A stretch of DNA of 64,000 nt from Takakia lepidozioides. Lineage: Eukaryota; Streptophyta; Takakiopsida; Takakiales; Takakiaceae. Made by a program: the position numbers and the translations under genes. Location: NCBI GenBank assembly GCA_030704615.1, contig CM060732.1, positions 56,525,053 to 56,589,052 of the forward strand, given 5' to 3'. Of the stretch, positions 53,037 through 63,735 are shown piece by piece; positions within the stretch are counted from its first letter, which is position 1, and each line of letters starts with the position of its first letter. The notes beneath the pieces were generated by a model. It was not told the DNA's origin. It searched no databases and worked only from the letters and a program-made list of their open reading frames with translations.

Positions 53037-55571
53037 GTGGCCGAAATTGAGAAGAGTGACCTTCTCTATGAAAATTCTGGCTTGGTAACGGAAACAGTGA
53101 CTCCAGAGGTGCAGCGATTGTCTAGGGGAAATCCTGCTGTGCATGAAATAACCACACCTGTGATGGAGGTACCAGGGGGAGAATATCAACACACTGCAGC
53201 ACCTGTGGTGGATGAGGTAGTTCAGGAAGACAATCTGGTAGGGCAATGGCCTGAATGGTTCGTGAGGCATCACACTGTTGAGGATCAAGGAGAACAGCAG
53301 CAAACTCACCATGAGGACCCTCAGCAGGCCATGCTTATGAGTTCCATAAGCAGGACACTTAATTTGTTGGGCACTTATGTGAAATCCCATGTTCCATCTA
53401 CCCAATTGGCAGCTTTGAGGGAGGAACTCTGGAAGGAGTTTGAGGCTCGATTTGCCACTGAGTGTGCAAACAAGGTCGATGAGGAGGTCACTCTCAAATT
53501 ACAGCAAGAGTTAGAGGATACAACAGCTGCTTTGCAGTTGGCCAAGGAACATTTGATTGAAGCAGGCCTCGCGCAGGACCAGTTGCACGAAGCACATAAG
53601 CAACAGCTATACCAAATGCAGGTAAAACTTGAGAGCAAGTTGCAAGAAATAAATGCACTACATACGGAGTTGCAGACAATGCATGACAGGATGGCCATAC
53701 AATGTGCTACACTCACAACTACACTTGAGCAAACTACAAAAGAAGTTAACAACCAAGCGGAAAGATGTATAAATGCACAGGCAGATAATGTCGAGCAGAC
53801 AAAACTCATTATTGATATGAAGAATACAATCAGTCGCAATGAGAATACTTTCAAGCAATACAGGCAGGTTGAAGCTACCCAAGAAATGTACATCCTGGAA
53901 TTGCAACAAACGCTCATGGCCAATAGAAATGAACTCTCTGTGGCTAACAAGGCTTGGAAGGAGGCCAATAGTCTGGCTGCTGCCTATGCGAGTTTGGTTG
54001 AACCTCATGCAAAGCGCATAGAAGCTTTACAGCAGCAGATAGATGTGTACAGGCTCACAGAGGAGCAGACTCTAAGGGGTGCCACACGCAACTTGGTGGA
54101 TAACCACCTTATGCAAGTCTGGTTAGCACAAGGGCCGGTGGAAAGCAAAGCACCACGGAAGCTCACCCAGGGCGAAATGAATGAGCTCAGGCTGCAGGTG
54201 CAGAACATTGCCACAACTACTATAGACAATGTCAATAGTAGGATAACGGAGCTACAGGAGGATGTAGACGGCCTGCAGACTCAGGTGGAGGACCTGACAA
54301 ATATTGACAAGAGAGTTTTTGTACCTGAGGAGCAGCTGATGACTTCATATTTACAAACCAGAACTTTAGCTTTTCAGTCTTCTTCGCAGGGGGTGCAGGA
54401 GATGCCAATGGTACAAGAGCCAGCGCTACCAATACCACAACAAGTGACTGTGACAGTAGCTAACCCTGTTGTTACTACAGCCACACCACAGCCGCCACAG
54501 CCTGAGGTATGGGGGGATGCTGCTTTTAACCCACCAAAAACTCCTGCTGCACGAGAGTACAGTAGGGCTATGATTATGCCCTTCAACCAAATTCCCATTG
54601 TGTTGGATTTGGCTTGGAAGGAATTTAGTCCTCCGCAGTCGTTGGCACATTACTACCAGATCATGCGCATTTGGCTGCCAGTGGCAACTAGGACTAAGGT
54701 TCTTCCGAACAACCGACCCATTGAGGATCATCACTTTGCGAGATACTGGCATGAGGCAAGTACCATGTTGAAGGAATTAATTGCCTTCCAAGTTGTACAT
54801 GGATTCATTTATACCAAGACCAAGGAGGTAGCAAGTATTGTCATGGGCTGCGGGCTATACTACGCTGCTTGTTTTTTGGCACGTTATCACATTGAACAGC
54901 AGAAGATGCAATCGCGCTTTCTGAGTTATTCCAGTGGGGATCATTGGATCTTACCTGCAGTGCCACCTCATATGTACCTATATGAGGCAAAAGTTATGAT
55001 GCAAAAGGATTCTCAAATTCGTTCATGGTTTCATGCGGCCTGGAACAATTTGTCAACACAGAAATTCGGGCCTGACGATATTTTCTTTAAGGGCCATGAG
55101 ACATGGAAAAACTTGCACAATTCACAAGTCATTGGTACACCACTCACCTGGACAGACAAGGAGTTCAGGATCTTCACCAATTTTGCCATTCAGCGTTTAC
55201 AACAAGTTTTACAGTTTAAACTTCCAGACATGGTGGGACCACATTGTATGCCCCAGAGGATTCCACAAAAAGTTCGACCGTTAAAACACTTGAGAGGCGA
55301 TGAGGATTCTGATACAACTGATTCTTCAGCGGACTCTTTTGACATGGCAGAGAACTATGCAATTCAGATGGCAGAGAAGAAGCGACGGGGGTCTCCTATG
55401 CCTGAGCGATTACCTCGATATCAGCCAAAGGAGGGACTGACATTTCCAGGTAGTGCTCAATCATCTCCGTCAACCAGTGACAGAGCTCAGGCTCGCACAC
55501 GGAGTCCTTCACAAGACTCTCACCGGCAGAAGGGTACTCGCTCACAAAGGTTTGCTAATCCCAAACAGTAA
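53037..55571 (+). CDS. ORF3: long coiled-coil protein (outer copy)
   Basis: 844 codons, closely similar over its length to 32863-35358 (minus). Coiled coil from about residue 95 to 450, Pro/Val/Thr linker, globular C-terminal region, and a basic serine/arginine-rich tail (TRSPSQDSHRQKGTRSQRF). It is immediately followed by the polypurine tract and 3' LTR. Two long intact copies in otherwise broken elements suggest recent activity or selection. No membrane helix, so not an obvious envelope protein; a structural or RNA/DNA-binding role is possible but unproven. Confidence 0.7.
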   Translation: MAEIEKSDLLYENSGLVTETVTPEVQRLSRGNPAVHEITTPVMEVPGGEYQHTAAPVVDEVVQEDNLVGQWPEWFVRHHTVEDQGEQQQTHHEDPQQAMLMSSISRTLNLLGTYVKSHVPSTQLAALREELWKEFEARFATECANKVDEEVTLKLQQELEDTTAALQLAKEHLIEAGLAQDQLHEAHKQQLYQMQVKLESKLQEINALHTELQTMHDRMAIQCATLTTTLEQTTKEVNNQAERCINAQADNVEQTKLIIDMKNTISRNENTFKQYRQVEATQEMYILELQQTLMANRNELSVANKAWKEANSLAAAYASLVEPHAKRIEALQQQIDVYRLTEEQTLRGATRNLVDNHLMQVWLAQGPVESKAPRKLTQGEMNELRLQVQNIATTTIDNVNSRITELQEDVDGLQTQVEDLTNIDKRVFVPEEQLMTSYLQTRTLAFQSSSQGVQEMPMVQEPALPIPQQVTVTVANPVVTTATPQPPQPEVWGDAAFNPPKTPAAREYSRAMIMPFNQIPIVLDLAWKEFSPPQSLAHYYQIMRIWLPVATRTKVLPNNRPIEDHHFARYWHEASTMLKELIAFQVVHGFIYTKTKEVASIVMGCGLYYAACFLARYHIEQQKMQSRFLSYSSGDHWILPAVPPHMYLYEAKVMMQKDSQIRSWFHAAWNNLSTQKFGPDDIFFKGHETWKNLHNSQVIGTPLTWTDKEFRIFTNFAIQRLQQVLQFKLPDMVGPHCMPQRIPQKVRPLKHLRGDEDSDTTDSSADSFDMAENYAIQMAEKKRRGSPMPERLPRYQPKEGLTFPGSAQSSPSTSDRAQARTRSPSQDSHRQKGTRSQRFANPKQ

Positions 55572-55591
55572 ACCGTGAGGACACGGCTTTT

Positions 55592-55607
55592 TGAGAGGGG
55601 GAGGGGT
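55592..55607 (+). promoter_or_regulatory. Polypurine tract of the outer retrotransposon
   Basis: TGAGAGGGGGAGGGGT three bases before the 3' LTR start (TGTTAGAG); primes plus-strand DNA synthesis. The inner copy has the equivalent tract at 32782-32803 on the minus strand. Confidence 0.85.
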
Positions 55608-55610
55608 AAA

Positions 55611-56554
55611 TGTTAGAGGGTTGCTTGAAACTTAGACGCTTTTACGGGATCTGTGGGGTACCCTTAATTTTTACACAGACTGAGACCAACAGGAGCCTTA
55701 GGGGTGACAACAACAGGCTTTAGGGGGGGAGATACACAGCCCGACACAGTCCATCACAGCCCGACACAGCCGTCACAGCCCGTCACAGTCCAACCCAGCC
55801 AGTCACAGCCAACACAGCCCGACACAGCCGACACAGCTTCGCACAACCCTACACAGCCCGACACAGCCAGTCACAGCCCGCCACAACCTGATACAGCCAG
55901 TCACAGCTCGGCACAACTGGGGAACAGTTATCATTGGCAGGGAACGACTGTGGGGGAATGACATCTGAAAAAGGAACGTGTACTACAGGGATGACGGTTA
56001 GTTAGGAAAGCGGTTAGAACAGCTTGTAGGTAGATAAAGCGAGGAGCGGGGACGTCGGGGGATCACTTCTTGGTGGGGGACTTCTGGCATCACGGCTTGG
56101 GGAAAGAGAGGGGAGAGCACATCACTGTGGGGAAAGATGAAGAGTACGGAGGAGGAGAAGTGACGATCTGTTGTTACTTGATGAATGCAAGCTGTAGAAT
56201 TGTAATGTAGAGTAGATTAGAGACACCATGGCTTCAGCCTGATACTTGATAGTTATTAATCTGATACATACTTCATACTCACACTGTGTAGAGAGACCTG
56301 AGTGAAGCTGTGGAATGAGTAGATGGAACTTGATAGATTTCTGAAGCAAACTGATACTTAATTGCAGACAGTGAGGTAACTCGCTAACATGAATGCGGGA
56401 AGGAGTACGAATAGGAAACACCCCCATGATATACTAGCTGTAGGTCATGACTGATTGTTCTGAGCGGGCTGAGTGCTTAGAGATTTCCAACTCTTCTATC
56501 TTGGAGTTCCCACCTCGGATAGCGAAGGGATGGGTGAGGAAAAGCCGCTTGACA
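55611..56554 (+). repeat. 3' LTR of the outer retrotransposon
   Basis: 944 bp, TGTTAGAG...TTGACA. Nearly the same as 29404-30365; the main difference is the number of CACAGCC units (55735-55925). It is followed by the PPR-associated host sequence. Confidence 0.9.
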
Positions 56555-56589
56555 CTGTTGCGGCTTCCAGTTGACCATCTACCCATGCA

Positions 56590-56954
56590 GGTTTCTTGGA
56601 GCTATTTTTCCACGGGGAATCACCCCTTCCCGCATCATTGCTCATAGGTCTCCAAAGCCTCCATCCGCGCCCTTGCTGTGCATATCCTGCAATCATCGCA
56701 CTCCACGACACCACATCTCGTTCAGCCATACTGTCAAACACTTCCTTTGCATCCTCGATGCACCCACATTTGGCATACATGCAGTCCACTAGGGCAGTGT
56801 TCAGAATGACATTGGGTACAATTCCAGATTTGACGATGTCACCATGGACCTCTTTGCCATTTTCCAGAGCTTCCAGGCTTGCACATGCATTACAAACAAA
56901 TGTGATGTGGTTGGGCCTTACCCCTTCGCGCAACAGTTGCTCATAGGTCTCCAA
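56590..56954 (-). pseudogene. PPR (PLS-class) fragment 1
   Basis: Pentatricopeptide text: EQLLREGVRPNHITFVC, GKEVHGDIVKSGIVPNVI, YAKCGCIEDAKEVFDSMAE and RDVVSWSAMIAGYAQQGRG. PLS-class PPR proteins bind organelle RNA for editing or processing. About 100 codons remain; an extra codon interrupts LVDMYAKCG (LVDCMYAKCG), and the frame then runs into unrelated sequence and the retrotransposon LTR. Confidence 0.8.
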
Positions 56955-56961
56955 AGCATTC

Positions 56962-57201
56962 CTACCACACCCTGTTAAATCCTGCCAACATAATATTCAA
57001 CGTGATCAAAGTTCGTTGAGGCATTCCGTTGAACACTCGGTGTGCATTCATGATGCTCCTGCACTTAACATACATGTCACAAGGGGGTTGAGGAGAAAAA
57101 CACTTGGTGTGAATCCACTTTGGATAATGTGACTGAAATGCTCCTTGGTTTAAAGGTTGTAGAGCCTCTTTCAGCCTGCCTGCCTCACAAAGCATCTTCA
57201 C
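56962..57201 (-). pseudogene. PPR fragment 2 (protein N-terminal part)
   Basis: LCEAGRLKEALQPL, typical of the start of PLS proteins, then a joined piece DMYVKCRSIMNAHRVFNGMP and RTLITLNIMLAGFN. The middle of the first repeats is missing. It lies just upstream of fragment 1 on the same strand and could originally have been continuous with it. Confidence 0.65.
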
Positions 57202-57645
57202 ATGCCCAGAAGAGCAAGAAGAGGCATTATGGACTCCCTCTCTTGATCCTCTTTTAGAAGCTGTGGTATGGTTGAGGTGCCTGATTTAAATCAGGCCTGC
57301 CAGGCCTGCAATGCACACAAACATGATGTGGCCGGGCTGGACCCCTTCCCCCATCATTTGCTCATAGGTCTCCAAAGCCTACATCCCACCTCCCCGTTGT
57401 GCATACCCTGCAAGCATCGCACTCCACGACACCACATCTCGTTCAGCCATAGTGTTGAACATTCCCTTTGCATCCTCGATGCACCCACATTTTGCATACA
57501 TGTCCACTAGGGTATTGTTCAAAATGACATTTGGTACAATTCCAGCTCTGAAGGTGTCACCATGGACCTCCTTCCCTTTTTCCAATTCATGATCTGTACA
57601 CAGGCAGGGATAGCTGAGGGACCTGGGATAGAGGTCCAGATTCAT
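57202..57645 (-). pseudogene. PPR fragment 3
   Basis: KGKEVHGDTFRAGIVPNVIL, LVDMYAKCGCIEDAKGMFNT and RDVVSWSAMLAGYAQRGGGM, continuing in related frames to 57290. It is a diverged copy of the unit seen in fragments 4 and 5. No start or E/DYW domain. Confidence 0.7.
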
Positions 57646-57689
57646 GTTCAGGTTCAGGCTGAGGGATCAATAGCTAAAAGAAATCAGCT

Positions 57690-57785
57690 GGAGTAGATGG
57701 TCAATTGTTGCAAGTGGAAACAGTAGCGGCAGCACAATTGATAGAATGAGGTGCTGCTAATGAAGGCACCTTCCTCAACACATTT
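57690..57785. repeat. Inverted copy of the retrotransposon target region
   Basis: The reverse complement resembles 29340-29403 joined to 56555-56585 (GTGCCTT...TATCAATTGTG...GACCATCTAC). It provides an empty-site comparison for the outer retrotransposon. Confidence 0.6.
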
Positions 57786-57829
57786 TAGCCTGTTTTTCCA
57801 AATAATCTCCCAAAGAACCCTCCAACGAT

Positions 57830-58070
57830 TTGGAACCAACGGAATTCCCTTTGGTAGTTGGCAGTCCGGAACAACTCCCTACTCTTTGGTCGCTTTCCAG
57901 CTCGCTCGCTTACTCACTAGTTTTTTGGTCACGGACACCCCAGCCCAAACCCGGACTGCCTCTTGCCTCCACCTATGGAAAGGTTTTGGCCTACATAGAG
58001 GGTGGAAGCCTACGAGGAAGAGAGACTAAAGCAATTCCTAATCCCAGAATGCTCTCATCCCACTAGTCTC
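57830..58070 (+). repeat. Copy of the chromovirus LTR-side sequence
   Basis: GGAATTCCCTTTGGTAG(T/A) and about 100 bp following are repeated at 61550-61650 (with GGCTCGCTCGCTTACTCACTAG). Probably a solo fragment of that retrotransposon's terminal region within the CACTA interior. Confidence 0.6.
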
Positions 58071-58189
58071 CCCCTATCTCTAAACGCTCTTGCTCATGAC
58101 CAACAGACATAACTACCTTCTAGGGTCTCTCAAATAACTCTCCAAGAGCCCTCAAGATGTCTCTCAAACAATCTCACTAGCTGCCAGGG

Positions 58190-58520
58190 CAGTACAATTC
58201 CAGCTTTGATGATATCCCCATGCACCTCTTTGCCCCTCTCCAGGGTTGCCAGGCCTGCAATGCATACAAACATGATGTGGCCGGGCTGGACCCCTTCCCC
58301 CATCAGTTGCTCATAGGTCTCCAAAGCCTCCATCCCATGTCCCTGCTTTGCATACCCTGCAAGCATCGCACTCCACAACACCACATTTCGTTCAGCCATA
58401 GTGTTGAACACTCCCTTTGCATCCCCGATGCACCCACATTTTGCATACATGTCCACCAGGGTATTGTTCAAAATGACATTTGGTACAATTCCAGCTCTGA
58501 AGGTGTCACCATGGAACTGC
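58190..58520 (-). pseudogene. PPR fragment 4 (tandem unit a)
   Basis: KLELYLMPFHTL joined to DTFRAGIVPNVILNNTLVD, MYAKCGCIGDAKGVFNTMAE, RNVVLWSAMLAGYAKQGHGM and EGVQPGHIMFVCIAGLATL. Almost the same text and non-coding edges recur in fragment 5, as a direct tandem duplication of about 360 bp. Confidence 0.75.
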
Positions 58521-59010
58521 CAGGGCAGTGTATGGAATGGCATTAGGTACAATTCCAGCTTTGATGATATCCCCATGCACCTCTTTGCCCCTCTCCAGGG
58601 CTGCCAGGCCTGCAATGCATACAAACATAATGTGGCCGGGCTGGACCCCTTCCCCCATCATTTGCTCATAGGTCTCCAAAGCCTCCATCCCACATCCCTG
58701 CTGTGCATACCTTGCAAGCATCGCACTCCACGACACCACATCTAGTTCAGCCATAGTGTTGAACACTCCCTTTGCATCCCCGATGCACCCACATTTTGCA
58801 TACGTGTCCACTAGGGTATTGTTCAGAATGACATTTGGTACAATTCCAGCTCTGAAGATGTCACCACGGACCTCCTTCCCCTTTTCCAGAGCTGCCAGGG
58901 CAGTGTTTAGAATGACATTAGGTACAATTCCAGCTTTGATGATATCCCCATGCACCTCTTTGCCCTTCTCAAGGGTTGCCAGGCTTGCACAAGCATTGCA
59001 ATGCACACAA
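58521..59010 (-). pseudogene. PPR fragment 5 (tandem unit b plus one more repeat)
   Basis: LATLEKGKEVHGDIIKAGIV, LAALEKGKEVRGDIFRAGIV, YAKCGCIGDAKGVFNTMAE, LDVVSWSAMLARYAQQGCGM and HIMFVCIAGLAALERGKEV. The frame is open over 166 codons, but two copies of the GKEVHGDI helix pair are joined without the usual intervening repeat, so the unit arose by local recombination. Confidence 0.75.
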
Positions 59011-60248
59011 ACATGATGTGAGAGGGCAAAACAGGTTGAAATAGGTCAAAGAAGAAGATGCCCTCACCACATTGTCCTCGAGGTTGTGTCATGACTTGAC
59101 TGACCATCAACCCAAAAGGACCTCTTGTGTGTGCTGTGCTGCTTGTGTCTGTAGTCAGGTAATGTCGGATTGGTCTGTGAGATCGAACCACCACGGTGTA
59201 GCTGAGTAGGCAGAGCTTGAAACACGGCCTGCTATGACCAAGCTAACTCTCCCAAGAATGGCAAGCTCGCAAGAATGTTGCGAGCTTCTCCTCGTCTCAT
59301 CTCCTCCTCCTCTCCTCCTTCCTACATCATTTGCTCAACGCCTCCATCCCACGCCCCTGCATATCCTGCGATCATCGCGTTCCATCCCTCGGCTACATGG
59401 TGTGGCGCAGGGAACCAAAAAAACCAAGTCCCAGCCCTCCTCTGTGTTCACGATTACCCTAGTGGGCAACCTTATTAGCAACTTTTTGACTTTTGAACCT
59501 TTTGCACTTTGATTCATTATAGGTCAGAGGCTAAAGTCCTGCTATCAGACTTGTCTAGAAAACCAAAACACCACGTAGACAAACATTTGATAATGGTAAT
59601 AAAATATATTACCATTGGGCTGGTTTGAACACTTGTTAGTAAATTTAGGTTATGATTTTTAGGTTAGGATTTTTTGAAATATTCTGGTTTTTTCTTTGAT
59701 GTGTGAGATGACAAAGTCCAAGCATGTCACATAAACAAGGAGTTTAACGTAAGGATGATGCAAGTGATTTGTGGCAAAAAGTGTAAATCATGCCTATGCC
59801 TATTTGTCCTAGTTGTGTCATAGGTTGCAACGGAACGGGGCCACCTTTGAATGCGATCCCCATGCTCATTTCACCAAGGGCATTATAGACTTCATAATGT
59901 AGAGATTGAAAATGGGGTGTATTCTTCACTTGCTAGTACCATCGTGCAGATTTCTAAACATGAACATGAAGTTCATAATCATTTTCCAAGGGCATCATTC
60001 TCAAACTCCCCATACACCACAATCAGTGGAAATAATTGTATGTTCCCATTTCACATAGGTGTGTAACATGCCATGTAAACTAAGCCAACCCCTGCCACGC
60101 TCATGGCTGTTTTCACACCGTTCTTGCCTGGGGTGTGGACCACATGTGAGACACCCCATAGTTAGGGCATATTTAGACCCACACCTTGGCTCAGTGTAAA
60201 GACCCGTGATAAAAGCCGTGGAATGTGCCAGGTGTGAGATGGCAGAGC
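59011..60248. other. CACTA interior, right part
   Basis: 59.23-59.52 kb has a further PPR-like trace on the minus strand (AGICRGVGWR-type ends) too degraded to call. 59.55-60.10 kb is AT-rich. 60.11-60.24 kb holds subterminal words related to the TTTTTCCACGG repeats of the left end. No transposase. Confidence 0.45.
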
Positions 60249-60277
60249 CGTGGAAAAAGCCGGTTTCTCTTCTAGTG
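60249..60277 (-). repeat. CACTA terminal inverted repeat, right
   Basis: Perfect inverted copy of 28068-28096; GTA follows at 60278-60280. Confidence 0.88.
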
Positions 60278-60280
60278 GTA

Positions 60281-61440
60281 GTTCAGGATCATATGGTGGT
60301 GGGACAAAGTTGAAGTTTCATGTTTTTTGTCTATTCTTGTGCACGCATGTTGCACATAATATAGGGGGTTTATGGACTGCCGCCCACTTTCCATCAAGGT
60401 TTCCTCTATGGGCTACTTCCTTCGTACGGTTTTCTTGTACATACCAACTTATGGCAACATACCGAAGAGGGCAATGTTTTCCCCATGTGGCACCACTAGG
60501 GTTGAATTGAACAGTTGCTACCATAGCCCTATGTTGTGAGCTTTGTGTATTAATAGTAGAGTGGTCAGAGTAGTGTGGTCTGAGGTGTTGTAACATTAAG
60601 AATATTTGATCATAGCTTTGGGTGCCAGTGTTGATCCTTGATAGCACCTTTGTATAGTGTTGCCTTCGAACCTTTCGCGTTGACAGATAACATAAGAAAA
60701 CTTGCAGATTTTGGGCAAGGCATTGGTTGGCACTGGTGGGGTTGTCCAGATATCGCCGTTGCGGGGTTGTTGGGGGATGCACTACTTTAATAGGGCTCTA
60801 TTCAGGCTTGGGTTTGGTAGTGGTAGACAAGTTGTACTGGAACGGCATTGATATTGGGGCTTCACATTTATTCGCATTAGCATGTACTATGGCTTTTCTC
60901 GCTTGTAGTTGTCATTTTGCCGTTTCTGGGATTGGCATGCGATGCTTTGTGCGGTACTGAGTTTGGTTCCCAAAGGGTTGTGCATCTGAGGTCTCCATGA
61001 CCTACTGGGATTTAATTTAGCTATTCTATGAATCATATGACCAGCAGGCCTATGCCTTAGACAGGCCAAGATTGTGGGCTCAGTCTTATGTATCTGTTGG
61101 TGTGTAGTCTCCGATCGTGGCACTGATTGACAGATTTATGATTGTGGTGATGATTTACACTGTTTTGTATTGTTAGTACCAGTAGCATACAACCTGGTTG
61201 AGAGGGAGTTAACATCTGTGTAATCGCTGCAGACCACTGTATGTCAGGATTCTTCATAGTAAACAGATCATACATAAATTTGTACAGCTTTTGAATTGGT
61301 ACTTGAATTTGAACATCTTTCCCATGTGGGGTGTTTCTGGCTACGTTATGTGTGTGGTTATTTCCTGGTTCTGGGTACTTGTCGCGCACCTCACTTCGGT
61401 AAGCTCCCATTCAAGTCATAGTTACTCGCTTTGATGCGCG
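60281..61440. other. Unassigned sequence right of the CACTA element
   Basis: Short frames only; a plus-strand frame at 60727-60960 has a Cys-rich hydrophobic run but no recognisable family. Words near 60.55-60.62 kb resemble 27.09-27.15 kb in the left flank. Confidence 0.35.
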
Positions 61441-62985
61441 CGCCTGACTCCCAACCTGGCCGCCGGGCCAACTTGGAGCTTCGGCTGCTCACCGGGACAT
61501 AACGGTCCCCCTTCGCTCTCCCACTAAACCCTCCACCTATTTGGGCCTAGTGGAATTCCCTTTGGTAGATGGCAGTCCGGAACAACTCCCCACTCTTTGG
61601 TCGCTTTCCGGCTCGCTCGCTTACTCACTAGTTTTTGGTCACCAACGGGCTTGCACCGTTCTCGGGGTCACTACTCCCCTTATATATACTTCTGTAGCTG
61701 TCCGCGGGGGTTTCACAACCAGCCATGCCATTTTATGGCGAACCACCACGAAAACCCTCGACTCCCGGTGGTGAGTCGCGGTGAGTCTTGGCCCACTCAC
61801 CACGGCCCCATTGGGCCGTGATGAGTCCCAAGACTCCCACGACTCCCACCACGAGGTCTCCACCCCATGGTGAGTCCTATGCCACCCCTACTAAGTCCCG
61901 CTAAGCTACCACCACCCCTTGTGGAGCCACCCCCACCGCAACCCGGTGTGCGGGGCTCCGCCTAGTGAGCACCTCTGCCTCCTTGAGTGCCTTGGGCACT
62001 CAAGGGTGCTTCAGCCCCTGTACCTATCGCTGCTACTGCCCCCACCACAGGGGCAGCCCCTTCTGTGTCCCGACCCCTTGCCCTCAAGGCAACCGTGACA
62101 CACACCCCTACCAACAGGGAGTCGATGTCCTCATCGACTTGTCCATTTTGTAGAAACGAACATCCAAGTTGTGGCGTCCCACATCAAGGAGTTTGTTTCC
62201 GCACCATGGCGTCCCATGGCAAAGAACCAAACCCCACACTTGACTCTACTCTCCACTAGCTAGTTCGGCCGACTTCCTCCAAGTCTCGGCCAAGGGTGGA
62301 GCCTCTCCAGCTCCTCCCAGTGCACTCTTCTTGGCCTACTTCAAGGCCAAGGAACGATCCTCCCCGAGGATCGAATCGCCTTACTGCAACAACATTGCTT
62401 GCGACCGCTCATGATGCCGCTTTTGGCATCACCTTGAGCAAGGGTTCACCTGGAACCCTCTTTGACTAGGAAGATAACCTTGAACCAACCGTGCGCCCCA
62501 ATCACTACAATTGGGTCCGCCTTGGAATGCTGGCCTGAGGTACGGGAACACGCCGAAGCTGCACTACGACTTCGTCCCGAGGCTACACAATTATAGTACG
62601 TGAACGGAAGCACGTGGCTTCCGCGTTAGCCCGCACTACAAGGCAACCCCCTCGGTAGCGCAGTTATAGTACGCGCACGCGCCAGGTGCGCACTAGCACG
62701 TGAACTCCCAAAGAAGGCGCAAGTTTCCTTGCCCCTCGGATGGGGGTCACCCGATTTCGGCACTACGCAAACACACGATTAACCCAATTTACCTCTCCCA
62801 CTTTTATAAGCTAGCATGCATTCTACACACTAGCCAACCATACCATGCATCACCATTCCAAACAAAATAGGACGCACAACATTTGGAATCCATTTCATTT
62901 ATAGCACGTTTTGTACAATACAAGTTTTTGCAATCGGATTCCTAAGCTAGCTAAGCCGGGCTAAGCATGCATTTCCTCCCCCACG
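61441..62985 (-). repeat. Probable LTR and flank of a minus-strand chromovirus
   Basis: Lies directly downstream (minus strand) of the integrase-chromodomain stop and a GGGGGAGGA purine tract near 62975. It contains a TATA-like TTATAAAAG on the minus strand at about 62803-62811, expected for U3. Short inverted repeats include TTGATGTCCCCATCAA (62992-63007) and TCGATGTCCTCATCGA (62121-62136). GACTCCCA-rich text lies at 61.78-61.87 kb. I cannot fix the LTR end because only one copy is present. Confidence 0.5.
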
Positions 62986-63002
62986 CTCCAAGGTTGATGT
63001 CC

Positions 63003-63735
63003 CCATCAACGCTTCTTCCGCTTTTGAGGTCGCCCTTCGAAAGCTGCGACCGCCTCGGATGCGTTTCCCATTTCTGAGGCACGCACCCAAGATGCCTCCA
63101 CATGATGATAGCCCTTCCATTTGACGAGATACTCCGTTTCTCGGTTCTTGAACCTCCTCGACTTAAGTATTGCCTCCACCTCGTACTCAGGTTCATTTTC
63201 ATGATCCAACAACATAGGTGGCGGACGCAACACTTGATGCCGATTCGGACGCGCTTCATCTTTGAAGTAAGGCTTCAAAAGGGAGACATGGAATACTGGG
63301 TGCATCTTGCTGTTTGCCGGCAGCTCCAATTCATACACATCCTCATTCATAACCTTCCGAATGCGAAAGGGTCCCGCATACGGAGGTACGAACTTCGGAC
63401 TCACTTCCGGAGGTAGTCGAAAATTCTTGATGTTCAACCAGACCTCCGTGCCTGCCTCAAACTTCACTTCCCTCCGTTTCCGATTCACCTGCCTTTCATA
63501 CCGTTTCCTAGCTTTGGCAATGTTGTACTTTGCGAGCTTCAACAAACGCTCGCGTTCTTCCAGTACCGCCGCTACTGCCGGTTCCTCAACGTCCTGGGCC
63601 GCCCAACTTGTCGGCACTAGAGGTGTTTTTCCATAGACCAATACGAAAGGGGAAACTCCCGTTGCGGAGTGTTCTATGTTATTATAACAGAACTCTGCCG
63701 CGTCTAAGTGTTCCACCCAGTCTGTTTGGTCTGCC
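63003..63735 (-). pseudogene. Chromovirus integrase C-terminus with chromodomain
   Basis: Frame begins NYVSADQTDWVEHLDAAEFC (end of the integrase core), then EVWLNIKNFRLPPEVSPKFV, KFVPPYAGPFRIRKV (GPY/F region), HPVFHVSLLKPYF, and a chromodomain PEYEVEAILKSRR, EYLVKWKGYHHVEASWV ending in a basic tail. Chromodomains direct integration to marked chromatin. The frame differs from the upstream integrase part because a segment is missing at 63735. Confidence 0.88.

Larger units (their letters stand above)
29404..56554 (+). mobile_element. Plus-strand LTR retrotransposon, nested and internally deleted
   Basis: 5' LTR 29404-30365, primer-binding region, gag to 31811; then foreign DNA; then the integrase C-terminus from about 50490, ORF3, polypurine tract 55592-55607 and 3' LTR 55611-56554. 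The flanks CTGCT (29399-29403) and CTGTT (56555-56559) fit a 5-bp duplication with one difference. The host sequence across the site (29340-29403 joined to 56555-56585) matches, inverted, 57690-57785. Missing are protease, RT, RNase H and most of integrase, lost in the event that also fused elements B and C. Confidence 0.75.
28068..60277. mobile_element. CACTA (CMC/EnSpm) element, about 32.2 kb including nested insertions
   Basis: Starts CACTAGAAGAGAAACCGGC and ends with its exact inverted complement; the terminal inverted repeat is 29 bp without mismatch (28068-28096 and 60249-60277) and is flanked by GTA on both sides. Subterminal regions carry repeated (T)TTTTCCACGG words. Removing the nested retrotransposon (29404-56554) leaves about 5.1 kb made mostly of PPR fragments and non-coding DNA. 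No CACTA transposase is visible, so this was a non-autonomous element that had captured PPR sequence. Confidence 0.82.

Noticed and set aside
53037-55571. Retroviral envelope protein
   Set aside because: Position fits, but there is no signal peptide, transmembrane helix or cleavage site; it is a soluble-looking coiled coil.
56447-56647. Separate small gene starting MTDCSERAECLEISN
   Set aside because: It is the LTR-embedded start of the gag frame in a 3' LTR, running into flanking DNA.
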